Origin: Sympetrum striolatum
Lineage: Eukaryota; Arthropoda; Insecta; Odonata; Libellulidae
Direction of reading: 5' to 3'
Assembly: GCA_947579665.1 (NCBI GenBank)
Contig: OX388344.1
Span: forward strand, 8,922,346 to 8,986,345
Length of the DNA: 64,000 bases
Below are positions 1 to 11,490 of this stretch, one piece after another. The notes under the pieces are model-generated. The model made no database searches and was not told where the DNA came from. It worked only from the letters and a program-made list of their open reading frames with translations. A program made the translations under genes and the position numbers. Position 1 is the stretch's first letter; each line of letters begins with the position of its first letter.

Positions 1-198
1 CCTTATATCGCATCGTCATGGCTTCGGAAGTTCATCCAAATGCTGCCGAAAGATAATAATGAAAGTTAATTATATTTACTTTTGATAACAATTACGAATC
101 ACAAAATAGGTACAGCAATAGCATTCTTATCCATTTGTACTTAGTTAATTTGAGTTCGCATCCCTCGACCAAGCACCATCATTCATCACCACCCTGCT
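1..198 (+). repeat. Representative satellite monomer (198 bp)
   Basis: This is the first complete monomer in the phase used here, and it is close to consensus. GC content is uneven: bases 1-50 are about half GC, 51-80 hold only about 4 G or C in 30, and 151-198 are about 54% GC. Recurrent variable sites in this phase include: the CCTTATAT start (indel hotspot, 1-10), GGCTTCGG or GGTTTCGG (about 20-27), GATAATAATG or GATAAGAATG (about 52-61), AATTACG or AATGACG (about 88-95), GCATTC or GCATCC (about 121-126), GAGTTCGC or GAGTTTGC (about 152-159) and ATTCATCACC, TTTCAGCACC or TACCAGCACC (about 181-190). 198 bp is close to a nucleosome plus linker and equals 66 codons. The family is not recognised. 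Confidence 0.95.
23..50. repeat. Short interrupted dyad within the monomer
   Basis: TTCGG at 23-27 is the inverted complement of CCGAA at 46-50, with an 18-bp gap. The pair is present in nearly every monomer. It is broken in a few, for example by TTTGG near 23993 and 48330, and by the altered CCAGAGAAA near 15887. Five-bp arms are short enough to occur by chance, so this is listed as a visible landmark and not as a proven protein-binding site. Confidence 0.4.
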
Positions 199-3100
199 CC
201 TTATATCGCATCGTCATGGCTTCGGAAGTTCATCCAAATGCTGCCGAATGATAATAATGAAAGTTAATTATATTTACTTTTGATAACAATGACGAATCAC
301 AAAATAGGTACAGCAATAGCATTCTTATCCATTTGTACTTTATAATTTGAGTTCGCATCCTTCGACCAAGCACCATCATTCATCACCACCCTGCTCCTTA
401 TATCGCATCGTCTTGGTTTCGGAAGTTCATCCAAATGCTGCCGAAAGATAATAATGAAAGTTAATTATATTTACTTTTGATAACAATGACGAATCACAAA
501 ATAGGTACAGCAATAGCATTCTTATCCATTTGTACTTAGTTAATTTGAGTTCGCATCCCTCAACCAAGCACCATCATTCATCACCACCCTGCTCCTTATA
601 TCGCATCGTCATGGCTTCGGAAGTTCATCCAAATGCTGCCGAAAGATAATAATGAAAGTTAATTATATTTACTTTTGATAACAATTACGAATCACAAAAT
701 AGGTACAGCAATAGCATTCTTATCCATTTGTACTTAGTTAATTTGAGTCCTCATCCCTCGACCAAGCACCATCATTCATCACCACCCTGCTCCTTATATC
801 GCATCGTCATGGCTTCGGAAGTTCATCCAAATGCTAACGAAAGATAATAATGAAAGTTAATTATATTTACTTTTGATAACAATGACGAATCACAAAATAG
901 GTACAGCAATAGCATTCTTATCCATTTGTACTTAGTTAATTTGAGTTCGCATCCCTCGACCAAGCACCATCATTCATCACCACCCTGCTCCTTATATCGC
1001 ATCGTCATGGCTTCGGAAGTTCATCCAAATGCTGCCGAAAGATAATAATGAAAGTTAATTATATTTACTTTTGATAACAATTACGAATCACAAAATAGGT
1101 ACAGCAATAGCATTCTTATCCATTTGTACTTAGTTAATTTGAGTTCGCATCCCTCGACCAAGCACCATCATTCATCACCACCCTGCTCCTTATATCGCAT
1201 CGTCATGGCTTCGGAAGTTCATCCAAATGCTGCCGAAAGATAATAATGAAAGTTAATTATATTTACTTTTGATAACAATGACGAATCACAAAATAGGTAC
1301 AGCAATAGCATTCTTATCCATTTGTACTTAGTTAATTTGAGTTCGCATCCCTCGACCAAGCACCATCATTCATCACCACCCTGCTCCTTATATCGCATCG
1401 TCATGGCTTCGGAAGTTCATCCAAATGCTGCCGAAAGATAATAATGAAAGTTAATTATATTTACTTTGGATAACAATGACGAATCACAAAATAGGTACAG
1501 CAATAGCATTCTTATCCATTTGTACTAAGTTAATTTGAGTTCGCATCCCTCGACCAAGCTCCATCATTCATCACCACCCTGCTCCTTATATCGCATCGTC
1601 ATGGCTTCGGAAGTTCATCCAAATGCTGCCGAAAGATAATAATGAAAGTTAATTATATTTACGTTTGATAACAATGACGAATCACAAAATAGGTACAGCA
1701 ATAGCATTCTTATCCATTTGTACTTAGTTAATTTGAGTTCGCATCCCTCGACCAAGCACCATCATTCATCACCACCCTGCTCCTTATATCGCATCGTCAT
1801 GGCTTCGGAAGTTCATCCAAATGCTGCCGAAAGGTAATAATGAGAGTTAATTATATTTACTTTTGATAACAATTACGAATCACAAAATAGGTACAGCAAT
1901 AGCATTCTTATCCATTTGTACTTAGTTAATTTGAGTTCGCATCCCTCGACCAAGCACTATCATTCATCACCACCCTGCTCCTTATATCGCATCGTCATGG
2001 CTTCGGAAGTTCATCCAAATGCTGCCGAAAGATAAGAATGAAAGTTAATTATATTTACTTTTGATAACAATGACGAATCACAAAATAGGTACAGCAATAG
2101 CATTCTTATCCATTTGTACTTAGTTAATTTGAGTTCGCATCCCTCGACCAAGCACCATCATTCATCACCACCCTGCTCCTTATATCGCATCGTCATGGCT
2201 TCGGAAGTTCATCCAAATGCTGCCGAAAGATAATAATGAAAGTTAATTATATTTACTTTTGATAACAATGACGAATCACAAAATAGGTACAGCAATAGCA
2301 TTCTTATCCATTTGTACTTAGTTAATTTGAGTTCACATCCCTCGACCAAGCACCATCATTCATCACCACCCTGCTCCTTATATCGCATCGTCATGGCTTC
2401 GGAAGTTCATCCAAATGCTGCCGAAAGATAATAATGAAAGTTAATTATATTTACTTTTGATAACAATGACGAATCACAAAATAGGTACAGCAATAGCATT
2501 CTTATCCATTTGTACTTAGTTAATTTGAGTTCGCATCCCTCGACCAAGCACCATCATTCATCACCACCCTGCTCCTTATATCGCATCGTCATGGCTTCGG
2601 AAGTTCATCCAAATGCTGCTGAAAGATAATAATGAAAGTTAATTATATTTACTTTTGATAACAATGACGAATCACAAAATAGGTACAGCAATAGCATTCT
2701 TATCCATTTGTACTTTGTTAATTTGAGTTCGCATCCCTCGACCAAGCACCATCATTCATCACCACCCTGCTCCTTATATCGCATCGTCATGGCTTCGGAA
2801 GTTCATCCAAATGCTGCTGAAAGATAATAATGAAAGTTAATTATATTTACTTTTGATAACAATGACGAATCACAAAATAGGTACAGCAATAGCATTCTTA
2901 TCCATTTGTACTTAGTTAATTTGAGTTCGCATCCCTCGACCAAGCACCATCATTCATCACCACCCTGCTCCTTATATCGCATCGTCATGGCTTCGGAAGT
3001 TCATCCAAATGCTGCCGAAAGATAATAATGAAAGTTGATTATATTTACTTTTGATATCAATGACGAATCACAAAATAGGTACAGCAATAGCATTCTTATC

Positions 3101-3740
3101 CATTTGTACTTAGTTAATTTTAGTTCGCATCCCTCGACCAAGCACCATCATTCATCACCACCCTGCTCCTTATATCGCATCGTCATGGCTTCGGAAGTTC
3201 ATCCAAATGCTGCCGAAAGATAATAATGAAAGTTAATTATATTTACTTTTGATAACAATGACGAATCACAAAATAGGTACAGCAATAGCATTCTTATCCA
3301 TTTGTACTTAGTTAATTTGAGTTCACATCCCTCGACCAAGCACCATCATTAATCACCACCCTGCTCCTTATATCGCATCGTCATGGCTTCGGAAGTTCAT
3401 CCAAATGCTGCCGAAAGATAAGAATGAAAGTTAATTATATTTACTTTTGATAACAATGACGAATCACAAAATAGGTACAGCAATAGCATTCTTATCCATT
3501 TGTACTTAGTTAATTTGAGTTCGCAACCCTCGACCAAGCACCATCATTCATCACCACGCTGCTCCTTATATCGCATCGTCATGGCTTCGGAAGTTCATCC
3601 AAATGCTGCTGAAAGATAATAATGATAGTTAATTATATTTACTTTTGATAACAATGACGAATCACAAAATAGGTACAGCAATAGCATTCTTATCCATTTG
3701 TACTTAGTTAATTTGAGTTCGCATCCCTCGACCAAGCACC

Positions 3741-4449
3741 ATCTTTCAGCACCACCCTGCTCCTTATATCGCATCGTCATGGCTTCGGAAGTTCATCCAA
3801 ATGCTGCCGAAAGATAATAATGAAAGTTAATTATATTTACTTTTGATAACAATTACGAATCACAAAATAGGTACAGTAATAGCATTCTTATCCATTTGTA
3901 CTTAGTTAATTTGAGTTCGCATCCCTCGACCAAGCACCATCTTTCAGCACCACCCTGCTCCTTATATCGCATCGTCATGGCTTCGGAAGTTCATCCAAAT
4001 GCTGCCGAAAGATAATAATGAAAGTTAATTATATTTACTTTTGATAACAATTACGAATCACAAAATAGGTACAGCAATAGCATTCTTATCCATTTGTACT
4101 TAGTTAATTTGAGTTCGCATCCCTCGACCAAGCACCATCTTTCAGCACCACCCTGCTCCTTATATCGCATCGTCATGGCTTCGGAAGTTCATCCAAATGC
4201 TGCCGAAAGATAATAATGAAAGTTAATTATATTTACTTTTGATAACAATTACGAATCACAAAATAGGTACAGCAATAGCATTCTTATCCATTTGTACTTA
4301 GTTAATTTGAGTTCGCATCCCTCGACCAAGCACCATCATTCATCACCACCCTGCTCCTTATATCGCATCGTCATGGCTTCGGAAGTTCATCCAAATGCTG
4401 CCGAAAGATAATAATGAAAGTTAATTATATTTACTTTTGATAACAATGA
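3741..4449 (+). repeat. Three successive TTTCAGC-type monomers joining A1 to B1
   Basis: Monomers with CATCTTTCAGC in place of CATCATTCATC occur at about 3740, 3938 and 4136, all followed by the full CTCCTTATAT. The next monomers return to the common type. These three are almost identical to each other, which suggests local amplification of one monomer. The stretch interrupts the parallel between A1 and A2, and so marks a recombination or conversion boundary. The right edge is set only approximately, by the start of the match to 17.7 kb. Confidence 0.7.
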
Positions 4450-4597
4450 CGAATCACAAAATAGGTACAGCAATAGCATTCTTATCCATTTGTACTTAGT
4501 TAATTTGAGTTCGCATCCCTCGACCAAGCACCATCATTCATCACCACCCTGCTCCTTATATCGCATCGTCATGGCTTCGGAAGTTCATCCAAATGCT

Positions 4598-6573
4598 GCC
4601 GAATGATAATAATGAAAGTTAATTATATTTACTTTTGATAACAATGACGAGTCACAAAATAGGTACAGCAATAGCATTCTTATCCATTTGTACTTTATAA
4701 TTTGAGTTCGCATCCTTCGACCAAGCACCATCATTCATCACCACCCTGCTCCTTATATCGCATCGTCTTGGTTTCGGAAGTTCATCCAAATGCTGCCGAA
4801 AGATAATAATGAAGTTAATTATATTTACTTTTGATAACAATGACGAATCACAAAATAGGTACAGCAATAGCATTCTTATCCATTTGTACTTAGTTAATTT
4901 GAGTTCGCATCCCTCGACCAAGCACCATCATTCATCACCACCCTGCTCCTTATATCGCATCGTCATGGCTTCGGAAGTTCATCCAAATGCTGCCGAAAGA
5001 TAATAATGAAAGTTAATTATATTTACTTTTGATAACAATTACGAATCACAAAATAGGTACAGCAATAGCATTCTTATCCATTTGTACTTAGTTAATTTGA
5101 GTCCTCATCCCTCGACCAAGCACCATCATTCATCACCACCCTGCTCCTTATATCGCATCGTCATGGCTTCGGAAGTTCATCCAAATGCTAACGAAAGATA
5201 ATAATGAAAGTTAATTATATTTACTTTTGATAACAATGACGAATCACAAAATAGGTACAGCAATAGCATTCTTATCCATTTGTACTTAGTTAATTTGAGT
5301 TCGCATCCCTCGACCAAGCACCATCATTCATCACCACCCTGCTCCTTATATCGCATCGTCATGGCTTCGGAAGTTCATCCAAATGCTGCCGAAAGATAAT
5401 AATGAAAGTTAATTATATTTACTTTTGATAACAATTACGAATCACAAAATAGGTACAGCAATAGCATTCTTATCCATTTGTACTTAGTTAATTTGAGTTC
5501 GCATCCCTCGACCAAGCACCATCATTCATCACCACCCTGCTCCTTATATCGCATCGTCATGGCTTCGGAAGTTCATCCAAATGCTGCCGAATGATAATAA
5601 TGAAAGTTAATTATATTTACTTTTGATAACAATGACGAATCACAAAATAGGTACAGCAATAGCATTCTTATCCATTTGTACTTTATAATTTGAGTTCGCA
5701 TCCTTCGACCAAGCACCATCATTCATCACCACCCTGCTCCTTATATCGCATCGTCTTGGTTTCGGAAGTTCATCCAAATGCTGCCGAAAGATAATAATGA
5801 AAGTTAATTATATTTACTTTTGATAACAATGACGAATCACAAAATAGGTACAGCAATAGCATTCTTATCCATTTGTACTTAGTTAATTTGAGTTCGCATC
5901 CCTCAACCAAGCACCATCATTCATCACCACCCTGCTCCTTATATCGCATCGTCATGGCTTCGGAAGTTCATCCAAATGCTGCCGAAAGATAATAATGAAA
6001 GTTAATTATATTTACTTTTGATAACAATTACGAATCACAAAATAGGTACAGCAATAGCATTCTTATCCATTTGTACTTAGTTAATTTGAGTCCTCATCCC
6101 TCGACCAAGCACCATCATTCATCACCACCCTGCTCCTTATATCGCATCGTCATGGCTTCGGAAGTTCATCCAAATGCTAACGAAAGATAATAATGAAAGT
6201 TAATTATATTTACTTTTGATAACAATGACGAATCACAAAATAGGTACAGCAATAGCATTCTGATCCATTTGTACTTAGTTAATTTGAGTTCGCATCCCTC
6301 GACCAAGCACCATCATTCATCACCACCCTGCTCCTTATATCGCATCGTCATGGCTTCGGAAGTTCATCCAAATGCTGCCGAAAGATAATAATGAAAGTTA
6401 ATTATATTTACTTTTGATAACAATTACGAATCACAAAATAGGTACAGCAATAGCATTCTTATCCATTTGTACTTAGTTAATTTGAGTTCGCATCCCTCGA
6501 CCAAGCACCATCATTCATCACCACCCTGCTCCTTATATCGCATCGTCATGGCTTCGGAAGTTCATCCAAATGC
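4598..6573 (+). repeat. Five-monomer tandem duplication (988-bp unit), copy in B1
   Basis: The run GAATGATAATAATG, TTTATAATTTG, GTCTTGGTTTCGG, GAGTCCTC, GCTAACG occurs twice in succession. GCCGAATG starts at 4598 and again at 5586, 988 bp apart (5 monomers minus 2 bp). The two bases are the deletion in TTTATAATTTG and a second one in AATGAAGTT near 4811, which only the first copy has. The first copy also carries GACGAGTC near 4648. A1 has the run once, so the doubling happened after, or was not shared with, A1. Confidence 0.85.
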
Positions 6574-9083
6574 TGCCGAAAGATAATAATGAAAGTTAAT
6601 TATATTTACTTTTGATAACAATGACGAATCACAAAATAGGTACAGCAATAGCATTCTTATCCATTTGTACTTAGTTAATTTGAGTTCGCATCCCTCGACC
6701 AAGCACCATCATTCATCACCACCCTGCTCCTTATATCGCATCGTCATGGCTTCGGAAGTTCATCCAAATGCTGCCGAAAGATAATAATGAAAGTTAATTA
6801 TATTTACTTTGGATAACAATGACGAATCACAAAATAGGTACAGCAATAGCATTCTTATCCATTTGTACTAAGTTAATTTGAGTTCGCATCCCTCGACCAA
6901 GCTCCATCATTCATCACCACCCTGCTCCTTATATCGCATCGTCATGGCTTCGGAAGTTCATCCAAATGCTGCCGAAAGATAATAATGAAAGTTAATTATA
7001 TTTACTTTTGATAACAATGACGAATCACAAAATAGGTACAGCAATAGCATTCTTATCCATTTGTACTTAGTTAATTTGAGTTCGCATCCCTCGACCAAGC
7101 ACCATCATTCATCACCACCCTGCTCCTTATATCGCATCGTCATGGCTTCGGAAGTTCATCCAAATGCTGCCGAAAGGTAATAATGAGAGTTAATTATATT
7201 TACTTTTGATAACAATTACGAATCACAAAATAGGTACAGCAATAGCATTCTTATCCATTTGTACTTAGTTAATTTGAGTTCGCATCCCTCGACCAAGCAC
7301 CATCATTCATCACCACCCTGCTCCTTATATCGCATCGTCATGGCTTCGGAAGTTCATCCAAATGCTGCCGAAAGATAAGAATGAAAGTTAATTATATTTA
7401 CTTTTGATAACAATGACGAATCACAAAATAGGTACAGCAATAGCATTCTTATCCATTTGTACTTAGTTAATTTGAGTTCGCATCCCTCGACCAAGCACCA
7501 TCATTCATCACCACCCTGCTCCTTATATCGCATCGTCATGGCTTCGGAAGTTCATCCAAATGCTGCCGAAAGATAATAATGAAAGTTAATTATATTTACT
7601 TTTGATAACAATGACGAATCACAAAATAGGTACAGCAATAGCATTCTTATCCATTTGTACTTAGTTAATTTGAGTTCACATCCCTCGACCAAGCACCATC
7701 ATTCATCACCACCCTGCTCCTTATATCGCATCGTCATGGCTTCGGAAGTTCATCCAAATGCTGCCGAAAGATAATAATGAAAGTTAATTATATTTACTTT
7801 TGATAACAATGACGAATCACAAAATAGGTACAGCAATAGCATTCTTATCCATTTGTACTTAGTTAATTTGAGTTCGCATCCCTCGACCAAGCACCATCAT
7901 TCATCACCACCCTGCTCCTTATATCGCATCGTCATGGCTTCGGAAGTTCATCCAAATGCTGCTGAAAGATAATAATGAAAGTTAATTATATTTACTTTTG
8001 ATAACAATGACGAATCACAAAATAGGTACAGCAATAGCATTCTTATCCATTTGTACTTTGTTAATTTGAGTTCGCATCCCTCGACCAAGCACCATCATTC
8101 ATCACCACCCTGCTCCTTATATCGCATCGTCATGGCTTCGGAAGTTCATCCAAATGCTGCTGAAAGATAATAATGAAAGTTAATTATATTTACTTTTGAT
8201 AACAATGACGAATCACAAAATAGGTACAGCAATAGCATTCTTATCCATTTGTACTTAGTTAATTTGAGTTCGCATCCCTCGACCAAGCACCATCATTCAT
8301 CACCACCCTGCTCCTTATATCGCATCGTCATGGCTTCGGAAGTTCATCCAAATGCTGCCGAAAGATAATAATGAAAGTTGATTATATTTACTTTTGATAT
8401 CAATGACGAATCACAAAATAGGTACAGCAATAGCATTCTTATCCATTTGTACTTAGTTAATTTTAGTTCGCATCCCTCGACCAAGCACCATCATTCATCA
8501 CCACCCTGCTCCTTATATCGCATCGTCATGGCTTCGGAAGTTCATCCAAATGCTGCCGAAAGATAATAATGAAAGTTAATTATATTTACTTTTGATAACA
8601 ATGACGAATCACAAAATAGGTACAGCAATAGCATTCTTATCCATTTGTACTTAGTTAATTTGAGTTCACATCCCTCGACCAAGCACCATCATTAATCACC
8701 ACCCTGCTCCTTATATCGCATCGTCATGGCTTCGGAAGTTCATCCAAATGCTGCCGAAAGATAAGAATGAAAGTTAATTATATTTACTTTTGATAACAAT
8801 GACGAATCACAAAATAGGTACAGCAATAGCATTCTTATCCATTTGTACTTAGTTAATTTGAGTTCGCAACCCTCGACCAAGCACCATCATTCATCACCAC
8901 GCTGCTCCTTATATCGCATCGTCATGGCTTCGGAAGTTCATCCAAATGCTGCTGAAAGATAATAATGATAGTTAATTATATTTACTTTTGATAACAATGA
9001 CGAATCACAAAATAGGTACAGCAATAGCATTCTTATCCATTTGTACTTAGTTAATTTGAGTTCGCATCCCTCGACCAAGCACC
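5344..9083 (+). repeat. Block A2, second copy of A, inside B1
   Basis: It matches 1-3740 at a constant shift of 5343 bp. The three bases missing from 27 full monomers are explained by 1-bp deletions at 338, 4695 and 4811 lying between the two copies. All A markers are present in order, including GTTGATT with GATATCAATG near 8375-8402 and GCAACCC near 8866. After 9083 the sequence continues with monomers carrying TATTCAC and CACCCTTCTCC that A1 does not have. Confidence 0.9.
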
Positions 9084-9296
9084 ATCATTCATCACCACCC
9101 TGCTCCTTATATCGCATCGTCATGGCTTCGGAAGTTCATCCAAATGCTGCCGAAAGATAATAATGAAAGTTAATTATATTCACTTTTGATAACAATGACG
9201 AATCACAAAATAGGTACAGCAATAGCATTCTTATCCATTTGTACTTAGTTAATTTGAGTTCGCATCCCTCGACCAAGCACCATCATTCATCACCAC

Positions 9297-10088
9297 CCTT
9301 CTCCTTATATCGCATCGTCATGGCTTCGGAAGTTCATCCAAATGCTGCCGAAAGATAATAATGAAAGTTAATTATATTTACTTTTGATAACAATGACGAA
9401 TCACAAAATAGGTACAGCAATAGCATTCTTATCCATTTGTACTTAGTTAATTTGAGTTCGCATCCCTCGACCAAGCACCATCATTCATCACCACCCTGCT
9501 CCTTATATCGCATCGTCATGGCTTCGGAAGTTCATCCAAATGCTGCCGAAAGATAATAATGAAAGTTAATTATATTTACTTTTGATAACAATGACGAATC
9601 ACAAAATAGGTACAGCAATAGCATTCTTATCCATTAGTACTTAGTTAATTTGAGTTCGCATCCCTCGACCAAGCACCATCATTCATCACCACCCTTCTCC
9701 TTATATCGCATCGTCATGGCTTCGGAAGTTCATCCAAATGCTGCCGAAAGATAATAATGAAAGTTAATTATATTTACTTTTGATAACAATGACGAATCAC
9801 AAAATAGGTACAGCAATAGCATTCTTATCCATTTGTACTTAGTTAATTTGAGTTCGCATCCCTCGACCAAGCACCATCATTCATCACCACCCTGCTCCTT
9901 ATATCGCATCGTCATGGCTTCGGAAGTTCATCCAAATGCTGCCGAAAGATAATAATGAAAGTTAATTATATTTACTTTTGATAACAATGACGAATCACAA
10001 AATAGGTACAGCAATAGCATTCTTATCCATTAGTACTTAGTTAATTTGAGTTCGCATCCCTCGACCAAGCACCATCATTCATCACCAC
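9297..10088 (+). repeat. Two-monomer tandem duplication (396 bp) specific to B1
   Basis: The pair of markers CACCCTTCTCC followed by CCATTAGTAC appears twice, at about 9297 and 9631, then at about 9693 and 10027, both 396 bp apart. B2 has the pair once (about 22560 and 22897). This accounts for the change of the B1 to B2 shift from 13266 to 12870 bp. It is either a dimer gain in B1 or a dimer loss in B2. Confidence 0.8.
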
Positions 10089-11480
10089 CCTGCTCCTTAT
10101 ATCGCATCGTCATGGCTTCGGAAGTTCATCCAAATGCTGCCGAAAGATAATAATGAAAGATAATTATATTTACTTTTGATAACAATGACGAATCACAAAA
10201 TAGGTACAGCAATAGCATTCTTATCCATTTGTACTTAGTTAATTTGAGTTCGCATCCCTCGACCAAGCACCATCATTCATCACCACCCTGCTCCTTATAT
10301 CGCATCGTCATGGCTTCGGAAGTTCATCCAAATGCTGCCGAAAGATAATAATGAAAGTTAATTATATTTACTTTTGATAACAATGACGAATCACAAAATA
10401 GGTACAGCAATAGCATTCTTATCCATTTGTACTTAGTTAATTTGAGTTCGCATCCCTCGACCAAGCACCATCATTCATCACCACCCTGCTCCTTATATCG
10501 CATCGTCATGGCTTCGGAAGTTCATCCAAATGCTGCCGAAAGATAAGAATGAAAGTTAATTATATTTACTTTTGATAACAATTACGAATCACAAAATAGG
10601 TACAGTAATAGCATTCTTATCCATTTGTACTTAGTTAGTTTGAGTTTGCATCCCTCGACCAAGCACCATCATTCATCACCACCCTGCTCCTTACATCGCA
10701 TCGTCATGGCTTCGGAAGTTCATCCAAATGCTGCCGAAAGATAAGAATGAAAGTTAATTATATTTACTTTTGATAACAATGACGAATCACAAAATAGGTA
10801 CAGCAATAGCATTCTTATCCATTTGTACTTAGTTAATTTGAGTTCGCATCCCTCGACCAAGCACCATCATTCATCACCACCCTGCTCCTTATATCGCATC
10901 GTCATGGCTTCGGAAGTTCATCCAAATGCTGCCGAAAGATAATAATGAAAGTTAATTATATTTACTTTTGATAACAATGACGAATCACAAAATAGGTACA
11001 GCAATAGCATCCTTATCCATTTGTACTTAGTTAATTTGAGTTTGCATCCCTCGACCAAGCACCATCATTCATCACCATCCTGCTCCTTATATCGCATCGT
11101 CATGGTTTCGGAAGTTCATCCAAATGCTGCCGAAAGATAAGAATGAAAGTTAATTATATTTACTTTTGATAACAATGACGAATCACAAAATAGGTACAGC
11201 AATAGCATTCTTATCCATTCGTACTTAGTTAATTTGAGTTCGCATCCCTCGACCAAGCACCATCATTCATCACCACCCTGCTCCTTATATCGCATCGTCA
11301 TGGCTTCGGAAGTTCATCCAAATGCTGCCGAAAGATAATAATGAAAGTTAATTATATTTACTTTTGATAACAATTACGAATCGCAAAATAGGTACAGCAA
11401 TAGCAATCTTATCCATTTGTACTTAGTTAATTTGAGTTCGCATCCCTCGACCAAGCACCATCATTCATCACCACCCTGCT

Positions 11481-11490
11481 CCATATATAT
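11481..11490 (+). repeat. 2-bp insertion at the CCTTATAT hotspot
   Basis: The monomer reads CCATATATATCGC where consensus is CCTTATATCGC, giving an extra TA. B2 has the consensus form at the matching place, so the event postdates the duplication or was corrected in B2. It changes the B1 to B2 shift from 12870 to 12868. Confidence 0.85.

Larger units (their letters stand above)
1..3740 (+). repeat. Block A1, first copy of a recurring ordered set of monomer variants
   Basis: The order of variants in this stretch is repeated 5343 bp downstream (27 monomers minus 3 bp). Shared markers include: GAATGATAATAATG (243), the 1-bp deleted TTTATAATTTG (338), GTCTTGGTTTCGG (411), CTCAACC (558), GAGTCCTC (748), GCTAACG (832), TTTGGATAAC (1465), TACTAAGTT and AAGCTCC (about 1525-1560), AAAGGTAATAATGAGAG (1830), GATATCAATG (about 3053), CATTAATC (about 3348), GCAACCC (3524), CACGCTGC (3556) and GATAGTT (3623). 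Only three single-base differences from A2 were found by eye: 919 versus 6262, 1663 versus 7006 and 1958 versus 7301. The block ends where 3741 carries TTTCAGC but A2 carries ATTCATC. Confidence 0.9.

Noticed and set aside
151..162. Pol III B-box-like AGTTCGCATCC, suggesting a tRNA or SINE origin
   Set aside because: It fits the consensus at about 9 of 11 positions, but no A box lies at a suitable distance upstream and no tRNA fold is seen. The common GAGTTTGC variant breaks it. Chance is sufficient.
1..198. CENP-B box in the monomer
   Set aside because: The TTCG and CGAA sites in the monomer were checked against the box pattern on both strands. The required A and CGGG positions do not match.
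3035..3223. Plus-strand frames of 61-64 codons at 3035, 4809, 8378, 18075, 52333 and 58866
   Set aside because: They depend on a TTG start or an ATG made by a variant or deletion. The rest of the frame is open in nearly every monomer by composition, so it does not mark genes.
3595..3780. Minus-strand open frames of 61 codons, also at 15474, 15672, 16859, 35073, 46160, 49130, 50911, 52098, 52691, 57444, 58631, 58829 and 59224
   Set aside because: They are the same satellite monomer read backwards. They exist only where the monomer variant removes one TGA, and each lies within a single period. There is no promoter, no constraint and no family match.
4652..4921. 89-codon minus-strand frame and its copy at 17918-18187
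   Set aside because: It runs past one monomer only because of nearby 1-bp deletions that shift the frame. The two copies are the B1/B2 duplication, not independent conservation.
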